From Nocardia veterana NBRC 100344 (GTDB lineage Bacteria > Actinomycetota > Actinomycetes > Mycobacteriales > Mycobacteriaceae), in contig NZ_BAGM01000085.1 in NCBI RefSeq assembly GCF_000308855.1, positions 1 through 39,337 on the forward strand: a stretch of DNA of 39,337 nt. Reading direction: 5' to 3'. The notes under the pieces were generated by a model. The model was not told the DNA's origin. It worked only from the letters and a program-made list of their open reading frames with translations, and made no database searches. Shown piece by piece: positions 29,838 to 36,667 of the stretch; position 1 is the stretch's first letter; each line of letters starts with the position of its first letter. Position numbers and translations under genes: made by a program.

Positions 29838-30704
29838 GTGCCGACCAACGAACAGCGACGAGCGGCGGCCAAACGCAAGCTGGAACGCCGACTGGAGCGA
29901 CAGGCGCAGCGCGCCCGCAAGCGCAAGCAGCTGGCGATCGCCGGATCCGCGCTCGGTGTGGTCGTGGTCGTCGCGGCGGGGGTCGGGATCTATTACCTGA
30001 CCCGCGGCGACGACTCGCAGAACGCGGCCGCCGCGACCCCCGACGCCTCGCTCTCCTCCACCCCGCAGGCCGCACCCCCGCCGGCGGCCAAGCCCAAGGC
30101 CGCGACCGTCAGCTGCGCCTACACCGACGGCGGCCCGGCCGCCAAACCGGTACACAAGCCGGAACAGACCGAGGTTTCGACCACCGATTCGCCGAAGGTA
30201 GCCATCGAGACCGACCGCGGCCGGATCGGCATCGCGCTCAACGCCGCCGAATCACCCTGCACCGTCAACAGTTTCGTCAGTCTCGTCCAGCAGAAGTTCT
30301 ACGACGACACCCCCTGCCACCGCCTCACCACCGGCGAGGGCCTGAAGGTGCTGCAGTGCGGCGATCCCAGCGGTAAGGGCACCGGCGGGCCGGGTTACGC
30401 CTTCGCCAACGAATACCCGACCGACCAATACGCCCCTGGTGACCCCACCGCCCAGCAGGTCCCGGTCCAGTACAAGCGCGGAGTGGTGGCGATGGCCAAC
30501 AGCGGGCCCGACACCAACGGCAGCCAGTTCTTCCTGGTCTACGGCGACTCCCAGTTGCCGCCGCAGTACACCATCTTCGGCACGGTCGACGAGGCCGGCT
30601 TGCAGACGCTCGACGCCATCGCCGAGGACGGCGTGCAGGACCCGTCGGCCGGGGACGGCGCACCGAAGCGCCCCGTCACCGTGAAGTCGGTGCAGCTCAG
30701 CTGA
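29838..30704 (+). CDS. ppiB: Membrane-anchored cyclophilin-type peptidyl-prolyl isomerase
   Basis: Speeds cis-trans isomerisation of prolyl bonds outside the membrane. The 288 residues comprise a basic, helical cytoplasmic head (about 1-30, rich in Arg/Lys), one membrane helix (about 31-55), a Pro/Ala linker and a cyclophilin domain from about 118. Conserved points are the active-site R162 in [11 protein letters not shown]174 in [20 protein letters not shown] and the core [17 protein letters not shown]. The start is the GTG at 29838 because GGGAGGA lies seven bases upstream and [15 protein letters not shown] matches mycobacterial PpiB; a longer reading from 29790 ignores this site. A hairpin follows at 30714-30741. 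Confidence 0.94.
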   Translation: MPTNEQRRAAAKRKLERRLERQAQRARKRKQLAIAGSALGVVVVVAAGVGIYYLTRGDDSQNAAAATPDASLSSTPQAAPPPAAKPKAATVSCAYTDGGPAAKPVHKPEQTEVSTTDSPKVAIETDRGRIGIALNAAESPCTVNSFVSLVQQKFYDDTPCHRLTTGEGLKVLQCGDPSGKGTGGPGYAFANEYPTDQYAPGDPTAQQVPVQYKRGVVAMANSGPDTNGSQFFLVYGDSQLPPQYTIFGTVDEAGLQTLDAIAEDGVQDPSAGDGAPKRPVTVKSVQLS

Positions 30705-30713
30705 TTCCGCGCG

Positions 30714-30741
30714 CCCGTCGCCGCACCCGCGCGGTGACGGG
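30714..30741 (+). terminator. Hairpin terminator after ppiB
   Basis: CCCGTCGCCGC at 30714-30724 pairs with GCGGTGACGGG at 30731-30741 with one mismatch and the loop ACCCGC, beginning 9 bases after the ppiB stop. Confidence 0.6.
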
Positions 30742-30758
30742 CCCGGATCCGGTGCACC

Positions 30759-30774
30759 GCAGCGGATCCGCTGC
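30759..30774. repeat. Perfect 16-base palindrome
   Basis: GCAGCGGATCCGCTGC reads the same on both strands. It could be a second terminator element or a binding site for a dimeric protein; nothing in the sequence decides between them. Confidence 0.5.
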
Positions 30775-31102
30775 CACCGTGACGGGAACAGAATTTCCGC
30801 CCGATTGGTCCGGAAATCGAATATCGTCCGAAAGTTCGGCCATCGGCCCGGAATGTGGACTATGCGGATTCGTTGTCCCGCCGAAGTTAGGCTGCCCTCC
30901 TCCGCGCTGGTAACCTCATAGAGCGGACCGCGCTGTTGCTGGTCACCCCCCGCACGGGGTGGGCCTGCACCGCCGCGAGCCGTGTTCACGCTGTGCAGAC
31001 AGGCCGGGGCCTCGCCGGGCGAATCACCCGTTCGTGTGGCGGAGTCCGATCCGAAGCACCACAATCGTCCATAGTGATCACTGCAGCATCGGGGAGCAGG
31101 CA

Positions 31103-31660
31103 ATGGCCGAGGAACTCGACGACATCGGCCGCGAGACAGCGGCTTTGATGAGGCAAATGTTGCAGCTTGCGACATTGGTCGCACTGCGCACCCGCGAACG
31201 TGGTCAACGAGAAGCCGAAGCACGCGTCAAGGTCACCCAGGAGCGGGTGAAGGAAACCCGGGAACGGTTGCTGCGCGAGGCCCGGGAGGCCAAGGCGAAG
31301 GATCCGCGGAACCTGGAACTGGCCCGCATGTTGGAACGACCGGCCCTGGACCGGGGTGTGTCGCTGGAGAAGGCCACCCACTCCCGGGTCGCCCGCACGG
31401 TCGAACGTCAGAAGTCGCGCGAGCGCGAACTGACCCGCTACGACTCCCCCGAGCGCCGCCAGGCACTGGCCGCCCATCTGTCTCGGGTCGGTGTCGCACC
31501 GGAACTGGCGGCGGTGCGCATGCTCATGGATGTCAGCCAGGCCCAGCCGCCGCAGGCCGCCGTGCGGACCCGGCCGGAAGAACCACCGCGTGTCACTCGC
31601 GCTCGCGAACACGACGAGCGGATGCGCGAACGCGAGCGCTCCCGCGATCGATCTCGCTGA
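31103..31660 (+). CDS. Charged coiled-coil protein at the edge of the secretion locus
   Basis: A 185-residue, strongly charged protein rich in Arg, Glu and Ala. Residues 1-30 are a mildly hydrophobic helix (ETAALMRQMLQLATLVALRTR), 31-75 a long coiled coil (for example RVKVTQERVKETRERLL), 100-140 further helices, and the tail is Arg/Glu-rich (RERERSRDRSR). There is no signal peptide or membrane segment. It could bind nucleic acid or act as an accessory of the neighbouring secretion genes, but I do not recognise it. The ATG at 31103 follows GGGGAG. It converges on the DUF4913 gene across a 14-pair hairpin. Association with the locus is by position only. Confidence 0.72.
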   Translation: MAEELDDIGRETAALMRQMLQLATLVALRTRERGQREAEARVKVTQERVKETRERLLREAREAKAKDPRNLELARMLERPALDRGVSLEKATHSRVARTVERQKSRERELTRYDSPERRQALAAHLSRVGVAPELAAVRMLMDVSQAQPPQAAVRTRPEEPPRVTRAREHDERMRERERSRDRSR

Positions 31661-31676
31661 ACCAGAACCGTGCACC

Positions 31677-31711
31677 GCTGTGCCGCCGCCCGAATCAGGC
31701 GGCGGCACAGC
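31677..31711. terminator. Strong bidirectional hairpin terminator
   Basis: GCTGTGCCGCCGCC at 31677-31690 pairs perfectly with GGCGGCGGCACAGC at 31698-31711, loop CGAATCA. It lies 16 bases from each of the two convergent stops (31660 and 31727), marking the 3' end of the secretion operon. Confidence 0.85.
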
Positions 31712-31726
31712 CGGTTTCGGGTAGTC

Positions 31727-32113
31727 TCAGCTCTTGTTCGGATCGGCGCCGCTGGGTTCGCCGAACATGCCCTGTTGCGGCGGGGTCAGCGGCAGCGGGC
31801 TGAGCATGTCCTTGTGCCCGTTGCGCACACTGCAGTATTTGAACGGTCCGCGCGGGTCGAAAAGCCGCGACATGTGCGGATCGGCGTGGTCGAGGAACCA
31901 CACGCTCATTCCGGTCTGCGCGTCCTGACGCAGGTATTCCCATGCGCGCCACAGTGCTTCGAGCCGCATCGCCGCCTCGGCGTGCTTCCACCATTCCGGA
32001 CACCACACGGTGTCGGTGAGGTCGGTGACCTGCCGGCGATAGACGAGGCTGAGATAGTTCTCGACGAACTCGACCACATTCGAATAGATCATGTCCTGGG
32101 GCTGGTCGGTCAC
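31727..32113 (-). CDS. DUF4913 domain-containing protein
   Basis: A 128-residue soluble protein with features of DUF4913: YSNVVEFVENYLSLVYRRQV near the start, CPEWWKHAEAAMRLEALWRAWE in the middle and the conserved end segment MSVWFLDHADPHMSRLFDPRGPF (given by its ends, MSVWFLDHADPH and LFDPRGPF). Proteins of this type are commonly found beside coupling-protein genes in actinobacterial mobile elements; their function is unknown. The GTG at 32113 overlaps the stop of the coupling ATPase as GTGA. It is the last gene of the operon and is followed by a strong hairpin. The family name is from memory of the pattern and was not checked by search. Confidence 0.75.
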   Translation of the reverse strand: MTDQPQDMIYSNVVEFVENYLSLVYRRQVTDLTDTVWCPEWWKHAEAAMRLEALWRAWEYLRQDAQTGMSVWFLDHADPHMSRLFDPRGPFKYCSVRNGHKDMLSPLPLTPPQQGMFGEPSGADPNKS

Positions 32114-33942
32114 AGCGGGCGAACCTCCTCGGGCTGTCCGTAGGTCGTGGGCGGCTGTCCGGGCATCTCGCCACCGTCGAGCACGGTCCGCTCGCCCACC
32201 AGATCACTCATCGTGGTGCGCCGCTGCGGATCGTGATGGTCGATCGACTTGCGCACCTCGGCAGCGTACTCCCCTTCCCACCACGGCACGGTCCGCACGA
32301 GCACGGCCGGCGTCCCGGACGCGAACACCACGGCCCGGCCGCGCGGCAGGGTCGCCAGGGCATTCGGATTGAGGGTGCGCGAGGACCCGAGCGAGCGCGA
32401 ATAGCTCTTGCCGCCTTTGGATTCGGACACCGATGCCGAAATCGAGTCGTAGTCGCCGATCGCCTCCGAGCGTGCGGCGAGGAAGGTCATATCGTCGATA
32501 CCGGGCCCGAGAACCTTGATGTTGGCCGCTGCCCACAGCGCCTCCATCCCCGCCTGACCCCAGCAGCGCACGCCCTGCGCCCAGGACTGCAGCACGGTCA
32601 TGACGACGATGCCGCGAGATCCGAAGTGGCTGTACTGCTTCGGCAGATCCTTCCAGCGCACGATGTTGGCCGCCTCGTCGAGCACCGCCAGCAACGGAAT
32701 CGACAGCCGGCCCATGTGCTGATGGGTGGCCTTGCGCATCGCGACGTCGACAACCGCCTCGGTCAAGGCGCTGACCAGCGGACCGGCCGAGCCGCGGCCT
32801 TCGAGCGAGAGACAGTAGAGTGTGCCGTTGCGGTCCAGGAAATCCCACTCGTCGAACTGATAGCGGTCCCCGCCCGGGGTCACCCACTGATGGACGTTCG
32901 ACAGCTTCAGGCAGCGCACCATTTTCTTCGCGGTACCGAAGATGCTGTCGCGCACCCGTTCGGAGGTGTTGTACTGCTGAGCCAGACCGGAGGCCACCAG
33001 ATGATGGCTGGCCGCGCGCAGCAGCTGAACGGATTCGGTGTTGCTCGGATCGGTCACCCACTCCCACACCTGTGTGATCGGCCGGTTGGCCACGGCGGCG
33101 GCGAGGAACAGGCCCGCGAGCAGATCTTCGGCTTCCGGATCGAAATAGCTGTCCGGCGTGCCGTCCGTGTCCTCGGCATCGGCGAAATGCCCGGCGAGCC
33201 GGGCCGCGCGCATCTCACAGCCTTCGTGCCGGGCATCCACCCAGCCCAGCGGATCCCAGAACCAGGTGGCGTGCGTCTCCCCCGCCACGCCCTGGGGGTC
33301 GAAGACGAATGCGCGAGAACCCTTGCCCTCCCGCACGTCTCGGGTCGCATCCACCACATCGCGTTTGTTGGAGGTGACCAGGACCGGCCCGATCGCCGAC
33401 AGGATCGCGGGAATCACCCGCGAGGTGGTCTTACCCTGCCGCGGCCCCCAGATGTCGAGGTGCAGATCCTCGTAGGACCCGAACAGCATCACCCCGTCGA
33501 CGACGCCGACTCCGATCGGCACACCCGGTGAGTCCTCGTAGCCCAGCCGCACCCCGAGCTGTTCGGCCTTCGCTCGCACCCCCGCCTCGGTGAGCGCCGC
33601 GATCGCGCCGCCGGATCCCATGTACTGGGCCTTGGCATCGACCGGAAGGCTGCCGCGGCTGCGCCGCTTCTTCATCTCCCGCCGTACCAGGACGAGCGCG
33701 ACCACCACCAGCACGACCAGCAGCACGATCACCGTGGACGCGCGCGGCCATTCCAGTTGCCCCCGGGCGATCTTGGCGATGTCGGCGACCGGGTTGATCG
33801 GTACGTCCTGCGGCGTCGTCGACAGCTTGTTGCCGAGATGCAGTGCGGCCCACAGGGTTCCGACCACCGCGAAACCGATGTAGATCAGATACAGGGTGAG
33901 ATCGGGACCCGGATCGGCCGGGTCCTTCACCTTCTTCGCCAT
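32110..33942 (-). CDS. VirD4/TraG-type coupling ATPase
   Basis: A 610-residue membrane ATPase of the type IV coupling protein family, which feeds DNA or protein substrates to a type IV secretion channel. Two membrane helices lie at about 17-36 and 69-86, then the cytoplasmic motor: Walker A GPRQGKTT (166-173), the segment VFDPQGVAGETHATWFWDPL, Walker B LLAVLDEAANI (417-427, D422-E423) and the conserved YSHFGSRGIVVMTVLQSW. The C-terminus is a Pro-rich tail. The start is the ATG at 33942, with a full AGGAGG four bases upstream. It lies 37 bases after the VirB8-like gene and overlaps the DUF4913 start. VirD4-type proteins couple to relaxases, but none is in this window. Confidence 0.9.
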   Translation of the reverse strand: MAKKVKDPADPGPDLTLYLIYIGFAVVGTLWAALHLGNKLSTTPQDVPINPVADIAKIARGQLEWPRASTVIVLLVVLVVVALVLVRREMKKRRSRGSLPVDAKAQYMGSGGAIAALTEAGVRAKAEQLGVRLGYEDSPGVPIGVGVVDGVMLFGSYEDLHLDIWGPRQGKTTSRVIPAILSAIGPVLVTSNKRDVVDATRDVREGKGSRAFVFDPQGVAGETHATWFWDPLGWVDARHEGCEMRAARLAGHFADAEDTDGTPDSYFDPEAEDLLAGLFLAAAVANRPITQVWEWVTDPSNTESVQLLRAASHHLVASGLAQQYNTSERVRDSIFGTAKKMVRCLKLSNVHQWVTPGGDRYQFDEWDFLDRNGTLYCLSLEGRGSAGPLVSALTEAVVDVAMRKATHQHMGRLSIPLLAVLDEAANIVRWKDLPKQYSHFGSRGIVVMTVLQSWAQGVRCWGQAGMEALWAAANIKVLGPGIDDMTFLAARSEAIGDYDSISASVSESKGGKSYSRSLGSSRTLNPNALATLPRGRAVVFASGTPAVLVRTVPWWEGEYAAEVRKSIDHHDPQRRTTMSDLVGERTVLDGGEMPGQPPTTYGQPEEVRPL

Positions 33943-33979
33943 CTCGCCTCCTGAGGTGACCGGGGATGTCGTCTGCGGC

Positions 33980-34648
33980 TCAACGGAATCCGTCGAGCCG
34001 CCAGCCGTCGGGGGTGCGTACGACGGTAGCGATCACCGTCGTGGGTGGCAGCGGTTCACGGGTGCCGTCGGGATGCACGGCCGTTTGCTCGATGCCGATC
34101 TTGAACTGCTGATGGTCGGAATCACCCGTGCCCGGCGCCTGCTCGCCGGAGGCGAAGGTGAACGCCTCGACCCGGACTCCGGCCCGGCCCCACTCCGCCC
34201 AGCGCAGCGTGATGCGGGGCGTCGGCTCCCCCGGCGGCGTGTCGAGCGTGCGAAGTAGGCTGGGGCCCAGCCATTTCCGGGCCCGCGACAGCGAGGCACC
34301 CTGTGACTCGGTGGCCGGGTACCAGGTGAAGATCTCGCGCAGCGCCGCGACCGCGACTCCGTCCGGGGTGGCGGGGTCGGGCGCGGGAGCGGCTTCCAGC
34401 TGTCGCACGGTCGTCGAGGTGACCGTCGGCGCCGCGCCACGATCGGAGTTGCCGGCACAGGCGCCGGTCAGCAGTGCGACGCACGCCACCAGCATCACCA
34501 CCAGGTTCGCATCGACAGCCCGTGCCGTAGGTCTGCGGCCCAGCGCCCGCGCACACGGGCGTTCGTTCCAGGTTATCGGTCGCCACCCGCCGTCGGCGAG
34601 TCCGTGCGTCCCGGGGAGCTCGGCGTGTCCCGTGTCCGGTGAGCTCAC
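33980..34648 (-). CDS. VirB8/conjugal-transfer lipoprotein-like protein
   Basis: A 222-residue protein with a polar N-terminus of about 48 residues, one hydrophobic segment at about 49-66 ending in a lipobox-like LTGAC (C64), and an exported C-terminal domain of about 150 residues. That domain has a helix (AALREIFTWYPA), then strands typical of an NTF2-like fold (ITLRWAEWGRAGVRVEAFTF, VIATVVRTPDGWRLDGFR), which recalls VirB8/TcpC proteins of Gram-positive conjugation systems. This is a judgement of layout, not a sequence match. The GTG at 34648 overlaps the hydrolase stop as GTGA; a reading from 34981 overlaps that gene far more and is rejected. It may be a lipoprotein or a single-pass membrane protein. 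Confidence 0.6.
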   Translation of the reverse strand: MSSPDTGHAELPGTHGLADGGWRPITWNERPCARALGRRPTARAVDANLVVMLVACVALLTGACAGNSDRGAAPTVTSTTVRQLEAAPAPDPATPDGVAVAALREIFTWYPATESQGASLSRARKWLGPSLLRTLDTPPGEPTPRITLRWAEWGRAGVRVEAFTFASGEQAPGTGDSDHQQFKIGIEQTAVHPDGTREPLPPTTVIATVVRTPDGWRLDGFR

Positions 34649-36348
34649 AGCACCCTCCGTAACCGCGCATCGCCGGGAACCGGCGCCTCGCCGACCCCCG
34701 ATGGCTCGGCCGCGCGGATCATCCGACCGTTCCCGGCATAGATACCGACCTCGGCGGGCCCGCGCACGCCGAATCGGGAGAACACCAGATCGCCCGGCTG
34801 CGCCGAGCGGATCGGGACCTCCACACCGGCCTCCCATTGCTGTTCGGCGGTCTGCGGCAACGTCTTCGCGCCCGAGGAGGCCGCGAACACCGCCGCCGCG
34901 GTCAATCCGGGGCCGTCCAGGCCACCGCCGGTGGGACCTTGTGGCCCGCCACCGCCCCACACGTACGGGGTGCCCACCCATTGCTGGGCGGCGGCCAGGA
35001 TGTCCGCGCCGGCCGAACCGCGCCCGGGCTGGAAGCGGCCCATCGATCCGGGTGCCCGGTACTGGGCCTCCATCGCCAGAATGTTCGCGACATAGGGCCG
35101 GGTCTCGGAGAAGTGCGCGGCCACCTGGTTCGGCATACCACCGGAGGCGAGAACCGCGCCCTCACCGGCGTTGTAGGCGGCCAGCGACAACGGCACGAGA
35201 TCGCCGTGGACCTTGCCCTCGCCGATCCAGCGCTCGATCTGATGGGCGATCGAACACATATAGCGGCCCTGCGCGATGATGGCGTCCCCGTCGTCCCACA
35301 GGCTGCTGCGGCCGTTGCCGTCGGCATCGAGCAGATAGGGCCGACCGTCGTCCGGATCGGTCGCACGGGCGGTGCTGGGCAGGAATTGGGCCAGGCCCTG
35401 GGCGCCCGCGGGCGAGGTGAGTCCCCGCTGGAAGCCGGATTCCTGACGCCCCTGCGCGGCCAGCACCGATGCGGTGATCTCCGGGCACAGTGATCCGGCC
35501 CGGCGATACCAGACCTCGAGTTCGGGCGGCACCTTCCCATCGGCGAGTGCGCCCCCGGCGGTGCCGAATCCGCGACTGCACAGCGGATTCGCCGAGTACG
35601 GGTAGGCGCCGCCGGCGTTCGGCGTGAGCGCCCCGTCCAGCCAGGGCAGCGGATCGATCTGATGCCCACCGGTCAGGCGGCCGCCGGGCACGATCTCGAA
35701 ATGCAGATGCGGGCCGGAGGATTCACCGGCCGACCCGACCGCACCGATCTCCTGCCCGGCCCGGACCCGCTGGCCCACCCGCACCTTGACGCCGCTCGCC
35801 CACTCGTGACCGTAGACGGCCGAGAAGGGCCGGCCGTTCACATCGACGGAATCGATGACGATCCAGTTGCCGAAGCCGGAGGCGGGACCGGCCGCCACCA
35901 CCACGCCGTCGGCCACCGCGAATTCCGGTGTGCCGTCCGGCGCGGCCAGGTCGACGCCCAGATGGGCGCCACCGCGCGCACCGAAGGTGTCCGACACCGT
36001 GAACGAACCGGCCGGCAACGGCCAGGTCCGCCGGATCGGCGCGATGCCCGCGGCCAGCGACGGCGCACCGCTGGCGCTCGGATGCGCCTGTGCCGCAGGG
36101 ATATCGGCCGCACCGGTGGCGGGGGCTGTCGAAGTGTGCGGGTCGGCCGAGCTGCCGGGAGTGGTCGACCCGGATTCCGGGGCCCGTGCTGCCCACGGGG
36201 CATCGGAGGTGTCGGGCAGGCCCGAACCCGGCGTCGTCGGCTGATCCGCACACGGATCCTCCGACGCGGGCAGCACGATCACCACCACCAGGGTGATCAG
36301 GGAGACGACACCGCCGAGGACGAGGGCGGTGAGGGTTCTCGCGTTCAC
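34645..36348 (-). CDS. Three-domain wall hydrolase: M23 peptidase, lytic transglycosylase and degenerate NlpC/P60
   Basis: A 567-residue envelope protein of the VirB1-like kind that opens peptidoglycan for a secretion channel. An N-terminal anchor (about 5-27) and a Pro/Thr/Ser linker are followed by an M23 domain (about 115-235) with H129 and D133 in HLGVDL and H214/H216 in HLHFE, a lytic transglycosylase domain (about 285-430) with E303 in RQESGF and AYNAGEG (391-397), and an NlpC/P60 domain from about 447. In the last, DGPG (478-481) replaces the usual DCSG and AEVGIY (532-537) replaces HVGIY, so both catalytic residues are missing. The GTG at 36348 follows the HTH gene by 10 bases. Confidence 0.88.
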   Translation of the reverse strand: MNARTLTALVLGGVVSLITLVVVIVLPASEDPCADQPTTPGSGLPDTSDAPWAARAPESGSTTPGSSADPHTSTAPATGAADIPAAQAHPSASGAPSLAAGIAPIRRTWPLPAGSFTVSDTFGARGGAHLGVDLAAPDGTPEFAVADGVVVAAGPASGFGNWIVIDSVDVNGRPFSAVYGHEWASGVKVRVGQRVRAGQEIGAVGSAGESSGPHLHFEIVPGGRLTGGHQIDPLPWLDGALTPNAGGAYPYSANPLCSRGFGTAGGALADGKVPPELEVWYRRAGSLCPEITASVLAAQGRQESGFQRGLTSPAGAQGLAQFLPSTARATDPDDGRPYLLDADGNGRSSLWDDGDAIIAQGRYMCSIAHQIERWIGEGKVHGDLVPLSLAAYNAGEGAVLASGGMPNQVAAHFSETRPYVANILAMEAQYRAPGSMGRFQPGRGSAGADILAAAQQWVGTPYVWGGGGPQGPTGGGLDGPGLTAAAVFAASSGAKTLPQTAEQQWEAGVEVPIRSAQPGDLVFSRFGVRGPAEVGIYAGNGRMIRAAEPSGVGEAPVPGDARLRRVL

Positions 36349-36358
36349 CGCGCACCCG

Positions 36359-36667
36359 TCATGTCGCGCGGCGAGTTTCGTTCAGGGTTTCCACCAGGGT
36401 GCGGTTCATCTCCGCGGCGGCGGCCAGCTGCTGCTGCAGCAGTGCCACCTTCCGGCGCAGCGCCACCGCGTCCATCCGCTCCAGGCTGGGACCTTCGGCG
36501 GCGCGCACCCAGTTGCGCACCGAATTGGTGTGCACGCCGATCTGTTCGGCGACGACCCGGCAGGCCTCCGATTCGCTGCGCAGTTTGTCGGTCAGCGCGA
36601 TGACCTGTTCCACCGCCGCCTGCCGCACCTGCGGAGACACTCGTCGGTATGACCTTTGCGGCATCAC
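36359..36667 (-). CDS. IS3 OrfA-like helix-turn-helix protein embedded in the secretion operon
   Basis: A 102-residue protein that looks like the first ORF (OrfA) of IS3-family transposases: a basic start (RSYRRVSPQVRQAAVEQVIA), a helix-turn-helix (ACRVVAEQIGVHTNSVRNWVR, roughly residues 36-56) and a C-terminal leucine-zipper-like coiled coil (LRRKVALLQQQLAAAAEMNRT). No OrfB transposase, inverted repeat or target duplication accompanies it. The start codons GTG (36667) and ATG (36664) overlap the stop of the ATPase gene upstream, and the hydrolase gene starts 10 bases after it, so it is a built-in member of the operon, probably a regulator or DNA-binding part of the machine, not an insertion. 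Confidence 0.78.
   Translation of the reverse strand: MMPQRSYRRVSPQVRQAAVEQVIALTDKLRSESEACRVVAEQIGVHTNSVRNWVRAAEGPSLERMDAVALRRKVALLQQQLAAAAEMNRTLVETLNETRRAT

Larger units (their letters stand above)
30705..31102. other. Non-coding region at the boundary between core genes and the type IV secretion-like locus
   Basis: No gene is supported in these 398 bases. They hold the ppiB terminator hairpin (30714-30741), a perfect 16-base palindrome (30759-30774), a hairpin CACCCC/GGGGTG (30944-30961) and a 10-base palindrome AGTGATCACT (31073-31082), 20 bases before the next start codon. The 10-mer GAAGTTAGGC occurs here at 30883-30892 and again upstream of ppiB near 29765. M. tuberculosis has relA after ppiB; here synteny breaks in this region. 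No tRNA, direct repeat pair or integrase remnant is visible. Confidence 0.55.

Noticed and set aside
30883..30899. Iron-regulator (IdeR/DtxR) box, TTAGGCTGCC
   Set aside because: Only one half of the 19-base palindrome matches; the other arm has too many mismatches.
30944..30961. 6C-type small RNA of actinomycetes
   Set aside because: Only one short hairpin with a C-rich strand is present; the paired C-loop hairpins of that RNA are missing.
36359..36667. A complete insertion sequence
   Set aside because: Only an OrfA-like protein is present. There is no OrfB, no terminal inverted repeat and no target duplication, and both flanking junctions are tightly packed.
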